From NCBI GenBank assembly GCA_030612385.1, contig JAUWNZ010000111.1:1-5117 (forward strand): a stretch of DNA of 5,117 nt. Direction: 5' to 3'. Shown here in pieces: positions 1-4,851 of this stretch (the stretch's first letter is position 1; each line of letters opens with the position of its first letter). The notes under the pieces were generated by a model. It saw only the letters and a list, made by a program, of their open reading frames with translations, ran no database searches and was not told the origin of the DNA. A program made the position numbers and the translations under genes. This DNA is from Pseudomonadota bacterium. GTDB taxonomy: Bacteria; Desulfobacterota; Syntrophia; Syntrophales; JADFWA01.

Positions 1-1163
1 TCAACGGCCTTCATCAGCCCAATATTTCCTTCCTGAATAAGATCCAAAAACTGTAACCCTCTGTTTGTATATTTCTTGGCAATACTTACGACCAATCTAA
101 GGTTTGCTTCAACAAGTTTACTTTTTGCTAAGTCTGCTCTCTTCTCTCCTTGTTCTATTGAAGAAAGCGCTCTTTTCATCTGATCAACCACAAGACCTGT
201 CTCCGATCTTATCCTTCTGATCCTCCCACGGGCCTCTCTTAAAATCGTCCAACAATTCTTCGCCTCTTCAACCGACACCCCTGTCTCTTTGGCTATTTCA
301 GCCTCTTCTTCCGGATTTCTCTTCATCCGGATACAGGCTCTTTCCAATTCATTGAGAGATATTCCTGTCGCTTCCATACATTTCCGAATATCATTCTCAG
401 CTTTTTCTACTTTGCTGACGTAGTCCTTGAACCGCAAAACCATTTTGTTAATCTGTTTTTTATTGAACCTGGTTTCACCACAAAGTTTTATGATGTCTCT
501 TTCATTCTTTGTCAACCTCAGCTGGATACGCTTTTGTTGTACTCCTCCCAGTCCTTTTTTCCCTAACTTTCTACGAAGGTCCTCTTTTTTCTCGTTCAGT
601 ATCGTTATTTCATCCATTACCTTCAACAGCTTTTCTTTGTACTTTTCCTCTTCAGGGAAACCATCTTCACTATCAAAACTTTCAACTATATTCTTTACTC
701 GAAGTTCTCCTCTTTTCAGTTTCTCTCCCATTTCTACCACATCTCTTATCGAAGAGGATACGCTGAAAACAGCGTCCATTACCTCCCTCTCTCCCTCTTC
801 GATTTTTTTTGCGATTTTCACCTCACCTTCGCGACTTAGCAGAGACACAAATCCCATTTCCCGCAAGTACATCTTGACAGGATCACTTGTCGTAACAGGA
901 ACAGGAGCAGCGGTAAAAAAATCACTCTCTTTTAGGGCTACAGACTCTCCCGTGGATTTTTTCAGGACAATATTTTTGCCCTTATCCGTATCAATAATAT
1001 CTATATTCTTATCACTCAAAAATATAATAACATCATCTATCTGATCCGAAGATATGACATCAGGCGGCAGCATATCATTAACGTCATCATAGGTTAGAAA
1101 ACCCTTCTCCTCGCCCAGTGTAATAAGTTTTTTTAATTCATCTGATTGTATTTCTTTTTCCAT
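1..1163 (-). CDS. rpoD: RNA polymerase primary sigma factor (sigma-70, RpoD), N-terminal 387 residues; truncated by the window edge
   Basis: Primary sigma factor, which binds core RNA polymerase and directs it to housekeeping promoters. Translating the minus strand from the ATG at 1163-1161 gives 387 uninterrupted codons to the left edge. Residues 1-80 are an acidic region 1.1-like domain. Region 1.2 begins near residue 94 with [11 protein letters not shown], followed by a [15 protein letters not shown] stretch. Residues of about 130-340 form a charged, helix-rich non-conserved region. Region 2.1-2.2 starts at about 350 ([16 protein letters not shown], then [15 protein letters not shown]), the core-binding signature of group 1 sigma factors. 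The -10 and -35 recognition regions (2.3-2.4, 3 and 4) lie outside the window. The start is supported by a GGAG eight bases upstream. It follows dnaG by 100 bases on the same strand and is probably co-transcribed with it. The long spacer region and the GLMKAV motif favour RpoD over an alternative sigma factor. Confidence 0.96.
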   Translation of the reverse strand, partial: MEKEIQSDELKKLITLGEEKGFLTYDDVNDMLPPDVISSDQIDDVIIFLSDKNIDIIDTDKGKNIVLKKSTGESVALKESDFFTAAPVPVTTSDPVKMYLREMGFVSLLSREGEVKIAKKIEEGEREVMDAVFSVSSSIRDVVEMGEKLKRGELRVKNIVESFDSEDGFPEEEKYKEKLLKVMDEITILNEKKEDLRRKLGKKGLGGVQQKRIQLRLTKNERDIIKLCGETRFNKKQINKMVLRFKDYVSKVEKAENDIRKCMEATGISLNELERACIRMKRNPEEEAEIAKETGVSVEEAKNCWTILREARGRIRRIRSETGLVVDQMKRALSSIEQGEKRADLAKSKLVEANLRLVVSIAKKYTNRGLQFLDLIQEGNIGLMKAV

Positions 1164-1171
1164 ATCTGTTT

Positions 1172-1175
1172 CTCC
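1172..1175 (-). promoter_or_regulatory. Ribosome binding site of rpoD
   Basis: On the minus strand GGAG lies eight bases before the rpoD ATG at 1163. An ATG overlapping this site (1176-1174) is in another frame and does not give the sigma factor, so the 1163 start is preferred. A small ACAAC/GTTGT inverted repeat (1182-1186 with 1192-1196) sits just upstream in the leader; its significance is unclear. Confidence 0.75.
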
Positions 1176-1186
1176 ATGGAGACAAC

Positions 1187-1222
1187 ATCAGGTTGTTTAG
1201 GCTGAAGGCTATCAGGTTGTTT
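1187..1222. repeat. 12-base direct repeat in the dnaG-rpoD spacer
   Basis: ATCAGGTTGTTT occurs at 1187-1198 and again at 1211-1222, separated by AGGCTGAAGGCT. The intervening GGCTGAAGGCT resembles the GAAG-rich sequence next to the GTAACTRCTCA motif elsewhere in the window. The direct repeat is exact; any function is unknown. Confidence 0.7.
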
Positions 1223-1255
1223 TTTCTAAAAGTCTTCAGACTTCAGTCTATCTAC

Positions 1256-1266
1256 CTGAGCAGTTA
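1256..1266 (-). repeat. Copy A of the GTAACTRCTCA motif, at the dnaG stop codon
   Basis: On the minus strand this reads TAACTGCTCAG, and its first three bases are the dnaG stop codon. It is followed by an ACTGAAGTCTGAAGACT tract (about 1232-1249), the same kind of GAAG-rich tail seen after hisA. The first base of the consensus (G) is T here. It belongs to the family seen at 3648, 4556, 4789 and 4841. Confidence 0.7.
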
Positions 1267-3039
1267 AAACACCTTTTCTCTTTCCTCAGTCAATAATCTC
1301 TGCTTCTCCACCAAAAGCATACTACATGATTTCCGATCATCCATTTCCTGGGCTTTGATCAGTTCTCTCTTCAGCCTTATATGTTTCTTTTTGTACCACT
1401 TCTGTTTTATTCTCTTCGCCAGATCGGCAAATATTTTGTCGACAACCGTGACATCATAGGGACTTTCAGACATTATTAACTTCAGAAGCCTCTTCTTTAA
1501 AGCGCCGTCTTCAAGGCCGCTTACGATATCAGAAGCGCTAATATCTCCATTTTTACCGTAGGACTGTTTTAATATGTTTCCCAGTCTCTTCAAATCCTCA
1601 CTTGTAAAATAGTCCAATATTCCACCGTTTGCAATCTCAGGAAGCTTGTGAGGATATTCCAGCATCATATGGATAAAACTTAATTCTAAAGCATCCACCT
1701 TTTCGGACTTCCATTTGCCGGATACATCTTCTTTTAGATCTGTTCGGGGTTTTGGTTTCCGGTTTGTTTCTCGCTTGAGTAGTTCCTGATCAATGTTTAA
1801 CTTTTCCGAGACTCTTTTTATGAAGAGATTTCTCTGAATTACATCACCAATACTGGAAATAAAAGATATTGCAGCCTCTGTTAAATCCAGATTATCCTCA
1901 AAGGTCTTTCTGCTCCCCATTATCTCTTCTATATAATAATCCACCATCGATTGAGAATGGGCCACAGCCTCACTTAATCCTTCCCTTCCGAGTTTTTTAG
2001 CGTACTCGTCAGGGTCATGGCCATCGGGAAGAACGACTACTTTTGTGTGTAGATTCCCTTCAAGGAACAATTTCAGGCTGCGTTCAATTGCGCTTATTCC
2101 ACCCTCGTCCGGATCAAACATAACGACAAGATTTCTTGTATATCTTCTAATCAGGTCAACGTGATCTCTTGTGACGGCTGTTCCCAATGTGGCAACAACA
2201 CTAAAAATGCCGGAGTTTCTTAGTGAGAGAAGATCAAAATACCCCTCAACAAGGATCACGTAATCATTCTTTCGGATATCGTCTTTGGTTCTGTTCAGGC
2301 CGTACAGGTTTTTCCCCTTTACGTATATAGGAGATTCCGGAGAGTTTAGATATTTAGGCTCACCATCACCGAGGATTCTTCCACCAAAGGCCACTATATT
2401 GCCGCCAATATCCTCTATCGGGAAAATCAATCTTCCCCGGAACCTGTCATAGAACCCTCCACTTTTCCGTGGTATAATCAAACCCGCCTCTTCAACAAGT
2501 TTCAGGGAGATATTTTCTCTTTTAAAAAAATCCCCGAGATTCGTCCATTCATTCGCGGCATATCCAAGGTTAAACTCTTTTATTACAGAATCTTTCAGCC
2601 CTCTCTTTTTGAGATATTCCCGCACCGGCCTGCCGGCTTCGGAAAAGAGGTTTTTAGAGAAATATCCGGCCGCCGCCAGGTTGACCTGCTTTAGCCCTTC
2701 CCTTATGCTCAGACTCTTTTTCTCATTGGCGCTTATGTGCCTTGTGGCAATAACAACACCTAATTTACCGGCCAGGTTCCTTACCGCCTCACTGAAGGAA
2801 ATATTGTTGATCTTCATCAAAAAGGTGAAGATGTTTCCCCCCTCGCCACAACCAAAGCAGTAAAAGATCTGTTTTTCAGAATTCACGGTAAAAGAGGGGG
2901 TTTTTTCCTTGTGGAAGGGGCAGAGACCGACAAAATTTCTCCCCGCCTTTTTAAGGGTAACATATTCCGAAACCAGATCGACAATATTCGCCCTGCTTTT
3001 TATCTCCTCTATCTTATCCTCGGGAATATATGAGTTCAT
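1264..3039 (-). CDS. dnaG: DNA primase DnaG
   Basis: DnaG synthesises the RNA primers for leading and lagging strand replication and is recruited by the DnaB helicase. The 591-residue protein is full length for the family. An N-terminal CHC2 zinc-binding domain carries C40, H43, C61 and C64 (CPFHKEKTPSF, then FYCFGCGEGG). The catalytic core follows, with DRFRGRLIFPIEDIGG at about 198-213 and KYLNSPESPIY at about 229-239. The TOPRIM fold has the acidic residues E265 (EGYFD) and D309/D311 (FDPDEGG), then LPDGHDPDEY at about 337-346. Residues from about 445 form the divergent helical C-terminal domain expected to bind helicase. No key residue is missing. The start fits the family's usual MNxxIPEDKIEEI opening, but no clear Shine-Dalgarno precedes it. 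The stop codon lies inside a repeat. rpoD follows 100 bases downstream, as in the macromolecular synthesis operon. Confidence 0.98.
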   Translation of the reverse strand: MNSYIPEDKIEEIKSRANIVDLVSEYVTLKKAGRNFVGLCPFHKEKTPSFTVNSEKQIFYCFGCGEGGNIFTFLMKINNISFSEAVRNLAGKLGVVIATRHISANEKKSLSIREGLKQVNLAAAGYFSKNLFSEAGRPVREYLKKRGLKDSVIKEFNLGYAANEWTNLGDFFKRENISLKLVEEAGLIIPRKSGGFYDRFRGRLIFPIEDIGGNIVAFGGRILGDGEPKYLNSPESPIYVKGKNLYGLNRTKDDIRKNDYVILVEGYFDLLSLRNSGIFSVVATLGTAVTRDHVDLIRRYTRNLVVMFDPDEGGISAIERSLKLFLEGNLHTKVVVLPDGHDPDEYAKKLGREGLSEAVAHSQSMVDYYIEEIMGSRKTFEDNLDLTEAAISFISSIGDVIQRNLFIKRVSEKLNIDQELLKRETNRKPKPRTDLKEDVSGKWKSEKVDALELSFIHMMLEYPHKLPEIANGGILDYFTSEDLKRLGNILKQSYGKNGDISASDIVSGLEDGALKKRLLKLIMSESPYDVTVVDKIFADLAKRIKQKWYKKKHIRLKRELIKAQEMDDRKSCSMLLVEKQRLLTEEREKVF

Positions 3040-3052
3040 AAAGGTTTGTAAT

Positions 3053-3095
3053 GTTCTTTTGTATACTGAAGGGCTGCAAAAAGGAACTAAAGAAC
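3053..3095 (-). promoter_or_regulatory. Inverted repeat in the dnaG leader
   Basis: GTTCTTT (minus strand 3095-3089) can pair with AAAGAAC (3059-3053), enclosing 29 bases. The stem would begin just after the predicted transcription start and end 13 bases before the dnaG ATG. The leader has no obvious Shine-Dalgarno sequence. The pairing is visible in the sequence; a regulatory role is speculation. Confidence 0.3.
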
Positions 3096-3104
3096 TATCA
3101 ATTT

Positions 3105-3132
3105 AATATATGGAGATTTTATGATTTGTCAA
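3105..3132 (-). promoter_or_regulatory. Sigma-70 type promoter for dnaG-rpoD
   Basis: On the minus strand a perfect -35 box TTGACA (3132-3127) is followed by a 16-base spacer and TATATT (3110-3105), a five-of-six match to the -10 consensus. ATATTA one base further on gives a 17-base spacer as an alternative. Transcription would start near 3098, leaving a leader of about 58 bases before the dnaG ATG. The -35 box begins 11 bases after the HIT stop codon. It is the best promoter match I see in the window. Confidence 0.7.
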
Positions 3133-3142
3133 TTAAATATTG

Positions 3143-3487
3143 TTAGTTTAGCACGTCCCTCAATTTTTTCCCTCCCAGAACATGCATATGAAGGTGAAAG
3201 ATTAACTGTCCCCCCTCTTTGTTGCAGTTTACAATTGTCCTGAATCCTCTTTTGTCAATTCCCTTGATCCTTGCTACTTCCTGTGCGGCTAAAAATATGG
3301 CGTCCAGCACATCTGTTTTCCCCTGTGTAACATCCATAAGGGTTGGGATATGTTCCTTCGGGATAATAACTACGTGGACAGGGGCCATAGGATTTATGTC
3401 GTCAAAGGCCAATACCTTCTCGGTTTCATAGACCTTGACGCATGGTATCTCCCCGTTAATAATTTTACAGAAGATGCAGTCTTCCAT
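3143..3487 (-). CDS. HIT-family (HINT-like) purine nucleoside phosphoramidate hydrolase
   Basis: A 114-residue histidine triad protein. Members of the HINT branch hydrolyse adenosine or guanosine phosphoramidates and related AMP-lysine or acyl-adenylate adducts in the cytoplasm. The HIT signature HLHMHVL carries H98, H100 and H102; the middle histidine is the nucleophile in characterised relatives. The N-terminal C4 and C7 (CIFCKIINGEIP) are the typical zinc pair of bacterial members, and FDDINPMAPVHVVIIPKEH (28-46) is the conserved nucleotide-pocket strand. The ATG at 3487 is chosen because AGGGG lies seven bases upstream and the family begins MxDCIFCKI. An in-frame GTG at 3508 would add seven residues (VDKRGRG, V read as initiator Met) and absorb that ribosome site. 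The C-terminus ends KKLRDVLN and lacks the WPPG-type tail of many HINT proteins. It lies 136 bases after hisA, and the dnaG promoter follows immediately. The cellular substrate cannot be read from the sequence. Confidence 0.93.
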   Translation of the reverse strand: MEDCIFCKIINGEIPCVKVYETEKVLAFDDINPMAPVHVVIIPKEHIPTLMDVTQGKTDVLDAIFLAAQEVARIKGIDKRGFRTIVNCNKEGGQLIFHLHMHVLGGKKLRDVLN

Positions 3488-3494
3488 GCCTCGT

Positions 3495-3499
3495 CCCCT
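3495..3499 (-). promoter_or_regulatory. Ribosome binding site deciding the HIT gene start
   Basis: AGGGG on the minus strand lies seven bases before the ATG at 3487. It falls inside the extended reading frame from the GTG at 3508 and therefore argues for the shorter protein. A GAGG one base from the ATG is too close to serve. Confidence 0.65.
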
Positions 3500-3500
3500 T

Positions 3501-3583
3501 TTATCCACGAATTAACACAAACAAAAGAAACAAACAAAACGTATTTTTATATTTAGTGTAAATTGGTGTAATTGGTGGATTAT
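3501..3583. repeat. Degenerate inverted repeat of the GTGTAATT-GTGGAT type
   Basis: On the plus strand TTATCCACGAATTAACAC (3501-3518) is the near reverse complement of GTGTAATTGGTGGATTAT (3566-3583). The right arm is preceded by TAGTGTAAATTG (3554-3565), giving a near-tandem GTGTAAATTG/GTGTAATTG structure. The 47 bases between the arms are strongly AT-rich. A related stretch is TAGTCGTGAAATTCGTGC on the minus strand at 4646-4629. Similar degenerate intergenic repeats are, to my recollection, common in several bacterial groups; membership of a named family is not established here. The left arm abuts the HIT ribosome site. Confidence 0.55.
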
Positions 3584-3623
3584 TTTTTTGTTTTGAGCTT
3601 TTCTTGCCCCTTCAGTCTTCAGA

Positions 3624-4379
3624 CTAAACAGCTTCAGCCTGACTACGTGAGTAGTTACCCCGCGCCTTACTTATGGCATCCTCCAGACGCAAGGTCCCAT
3701 TATAGAGAGCCCTTCCAATGATAACCCCCACTACTCCGGACTTCTCCGTTTTCATCAGCTTTTCGATATCATGAATACTTGATACCCCGCCGGAGGCTAT
3801 CACCGGGATATCCACAGCCCGGGCAAGATTTTCCGTGGCTTCCGTATTAACGCCAACCTCCATACCATCCCTCTTAATATCGGTATATACAACTGCGTCC
3901 AGACCGTGTCCCTCATAGCTCTTTGCCACTTTTAGAGCGGATTCACTCATCTTTTCCGTCCATGCTTCCACTGCTACTTTTCCGTCACTTGCGTCGATAC
4001 CGAGAACAATCCTTCCCCTGTAAGCACTGCACGCATCTGCAACAAACTTTCTATCCTTCAGGGCCGCCGTTCCAAGTATGACCCGATATACTCCCATTCC
4101 AAAGTAGTCTTCAATGGTTTTCATATTTCTTATCCCGCCGCCGACCTGAACAGGCACATTTATCTTCCTGATGATATCTCTAATTATCTCTCTATTTCGT
4201 GGAGCGCCGGCAAGAGATCCGTCCAGATCAACAATGTGGATCCGCTCGGCTCCTTTTTTCTGCCATATTCCGGCAACCTCGACAGGGTTGTCCGAATATA
4301 CAGTAGAGCGACTAAAATCTCCCTGAAGCAGTCGCACACACTTTTCATCCTTCAAATCTATGGCCGGTATTATAAGCAT
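3624..4379 (-). CDS. hisA: Phosphoribosylformimino-AICAR ribonucleotide isomerase HisA
   Basis: HisA catalyses the Amadori rearrangement of ProFAR to PRFAR, the fourth step of histidine biosynthesis, in the cytoplasm. The 251-residue product is a (beta/alpha)8 barrel. The general acid/base pair is D8 (IPAIDLKDEKCVRLLQG) and D129 (GIDASDGKVAVEAW). Phosphate-binding loops are VQVGGGIR (77-84), IASGGVS (194-200) and IIGRALYNG (220-228), and TDIKRDGM (166-173) is the typical strand-6 motif. The ATG at 4379 is chosen because AGGAG lies eight bases upstream and family members begin at this point. A longer frame to 4448 would add 23 residues encoded by heptamer repeats and is rejected. No hisH, hisF or hisI adjoins it, unlike a typical his operon. 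The last 11 residues (GNYSRSQAEAV) come from an intergenic repeat that overlaps the 3' end. HisF is the close paralogue; the N-terminal MLIIPAIDL favours HisA. Confidence 0.97.
   Translation of the reverse strand: MLIIPAIDLKDEKCVRLLQGDFSRSTVYSDNPVEVAGIWQKKGAERIHIVDLDGSLAGAPRNREIIRDIIRKINVPVQVGGGIRNMKTIEDYFGMGVYRVILGTAALKDRKFVADACSAYRGRIVLGIDASDGKVAVEAWTEKMSESALKVAKSYEGHGLDAVVYTDIKRDGMEVGVNTEATENLARAVDIPVIASGGVSSIHDIEKLMKTEKSGVVGVIIGRALYNGTLRLEDAISKARGNYSRSQAEAV
3648..3658 (-). repeat. Copy B of the GTAACTRCTCA motif, inside the hisA 3' end
   Basis: The minus strand reads GTAACTACTCA, an exact match to the consensus. It is read through in the hisA frame as part of the codons for G-N-Y-S, and is followed by CAGGCTGAAGCTG and GTCTGAAGACTGAAG tracts that extend past the hisA stop to about 3611. 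The layout matches copy A after dnaG. Confidence 0.7.
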
Positions 4380-4387
4380 CTGATAGA

Positions 4388-4392
4388 CTCCT
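4388..4392 (-). promoter_or_regulatory. Ribosome binding site deciding the hisA start
   Basis: AGGAG on the minus strand lies eight bases before the ATG at 4379. It is a strong site with good spacing and rules against the longer frame beginning in the repeat array at 4448. Confidence 0.8.
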
Positions 4393-4409
4393 AAGCCGGA
4401 TAAGCCGGA
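4392..4409. repeat. Two tandem copies of TAAGCCGGA in the hisA leader
   Basis: TAAGCCGGA occurs exactly at 4392-4400 and 4401-4409. Because CCGG is self-complementary, the two copies can also form a CCGG/CCGG stem with loop ATAAG (4396-4408). It overlaps the edge of the hisA ribosome site, so a weak effect on translation is conceivable but not shown. Confidence 0.6.
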
Positions 4410-4418
4410 ACAAAAAAA

Positions 4419-4455
4419 CGGTTCAAGGTTCAACGGTTCACGGTTCAACGGTTAA
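4419..4455 (+). repeat. Degenerate heptamer array, CGGTTCA type (left arm)
   Basis: Five tandem units of 7-8 bases read CGGTTCAA, GGTTCAA, CGGTTCA, CGGTTCAA, CGGTTAA. The array continues into AAGCT-ATGTG. The reverse-complement array at 4807-4840 has the same unit and the same AGCT-TGT inner flank, making a long imperfect inverted repeat. The array lies directly upstream of the hisA leader. Confidence 0.8.
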
Positions 4456-4504
4456 AAGCTATGTGGCCGTTCACGGCTTAAAACTTGGAATCGGATATCT
4501 TCCC

Positions 4505-4537
4505 CCGCAGTAGGACAGGCGTCTCGCCTGTCTGCGG
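4505..4537. repeat. Compound palindrome GACAGGCG-TCT-CGCCTGTC
   Basis: A perfect 8-bp stem (4514-4521 with 4525-4532) with a three-base loop TCT is enclosed by CCGCA (4505-4509) pairing with TGCGG (4533-4537), leaving GTAG as a bulge. There is no T-run on either side, so it does not look like an intrinsic terminator. It resembles the small palindromic intergenic repeats present in many copies in some genomes; copy number is unknown here. Confidence 0.7.
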
Positions 4538-4555
4538 AGAATGGCTACTAAATTC

Positions 4556-4566
4556 GTAACTACTCA
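4556..4566 (+). repeat. Copy D of the GTAACTRCTCA motif, opposite orientation
   Basis: GTAACTACTCA is an exact match on the plus strand and identical to copy B, though it is not at a gene end. It is followed by GGCGGAAGGCTGTTAGG (4576-4592), similar to the GAAG-rich tails of copies A and B, which suggests the repeated unit is longer than the 11-base core. Confidence 0.65.
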
Positions 4567-4697
4567 GACATATAGGCGGAAGGCTGTTAGGAAAAGTCTC
4601 GAATACTGCGCACTTTGAAGCCATTTTTGCACGAATTTCACGACTAAGTCAGCGCAAATAAATAACCTTTACACTATATCAAACCCTAATTCGATAA

Positions 4698-4756
4698 GTA
4701 GGGGCCGATACCCTCATCGACCGGATATTCAAGCCTGTTCGGGGAACAGGCCCTAC
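4698..4756. repeat. Nested palindromic element bounded by GTAGGG/CCCTAC
   Basis: The outer arms GTAGGGGCC (4698-4706) and GGCCCTAC (4749-4756) are complementary apart from one extra G. Inside are two alternative local hairpins: GGCCGAT/ATCGACC (4703-4709 with 4716-4722, one mismatch, loop ACCCTC) and a perfect GCCTGTTC/GAACAGGC (4733-4740 with 4744-4751, loop GGG). No U-run follows, so terminator function is not supported. It is probably a repetitive intergenic palindrome. Confidence 0.65.
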
Positions 4757-4788
4757 ATTCAACAGCTTGCCCGAAGGTCGCTCTGCGG

Positions 4789-4799
4789 TGAACAGTTAC
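4789..4799 (-). repeat. Variant copy of the GTAACTRCTCA motif
   Basis: The minus strand reads GTAACTGTTCA, one base different from the consensus, followed by CCGCAGAGCGACC. It lies just inside the right heptamer array. As a single imperfect 11-base match it is less certain than the other copies. Confidence 0.45.
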
Positions 4800-4806
4800 A
4801 AAGCTA

Positions 4807-4840
4807 TCAACCGTGAACCGTGAACCCTGAACCCTGAACT
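4807..4840 (-). repeat. Degenerate heptamer array, CGGTTCA type (right arm, inverted)
   Basis: On the plus strand the units read TCAACCG, TGAACCG, TGAACCC, TGAACCC, then TGAACT. On the minus strand these are the same GGTTCA heptamers as the left array at 4419-4455. The inner flank AGCTTTGT matches the left arm's AGCTATGT. The array ends directly against the GTAACTGCTCA copy at the upstream gene's stop codon. Confidence 0.8.
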
Positions 4841-4851
4841 TGAGCAGTTAC
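4841..4851 (-). repeat. Copy C of the GTAACTRCTCA motif, at the stop codon of the upstream gene
   Basis: The minus strand reads GTAACTGCTCA, with the TAA serving as stop codon of the partial gene (4850-4848). It is exact to the consensus and runs straight into the right heptamer array. Confidence 0.7.

Larger units (their letters stand above)
4380..4847. other. Gene-free repeat-rich interval between hisA and the upstream gene
   Basis: I see no coding region, tRNA or other RNA gene in these 468 bases on either strand. They hold two heptamer arrays in inverted orientation, three hairpin-forming palindromes, two or three copies of the GTAACTRCTCA motif, a 9-base tandem repeat and a degenerate CGTGAAATTCGTG stretch, all listed separately. 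No convincing hisA promoter stands out; the candidate boxes near 4665-4700 are poor matches. The remainder (about 4570-4690) shows nothing recognisable. Confidence 0.7.

Noticed and set aside
427..1044. A 205-codon open frame on the plus strand
   Set aside because: It lies antisense to rpoD, which has a full family-matching translation. The product is dominated by Ser, Phe, Leu and Ile, as expected from the reverse of a Lys/Glu-rich gene.
1228..1243. AAGTC-TTCA-GACTT hairpin after dnaG as an intrinsic terminator
   Set aside because: The stem is only five AT-rich base pairs and is not followed by a proper U-run on the coding strand. It also lies between two genes expected to be co-transcribed.
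2609..3106. Plus-strand open frames of 84 and 65 codons opposite the dnaG 5' end
   Set aside because: They are antisense shadows of dnaG codons for the zinc-binding domain and show no protein family features.
3219..3556. Plus-strand open frames of 70 and 68 codons opposite the HIT gene
   Set aside because: They are antisense to a clear HIT-family gene and lack ribosome sites or recognisable motifs.
4380..4448. Longer hisA start adding 23 residues
   Set aside because: The extension is encoded by heptamer repeats and leader DNA, has no family counterpart, and overlaps a strong AGGAG site placed for the ATG at 4379.
4660..4700. Promoter for hisA around TTGATA/TATAGT
   Set aside because: No pair of -35 and -10 boxes with acceptable spacing and match could be found on the minus strand here.
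4419..4840. CRISPR array
   Set aside because: The repeats are contiguous 7-8 base units with no regular spacers, and no cas gene is present.
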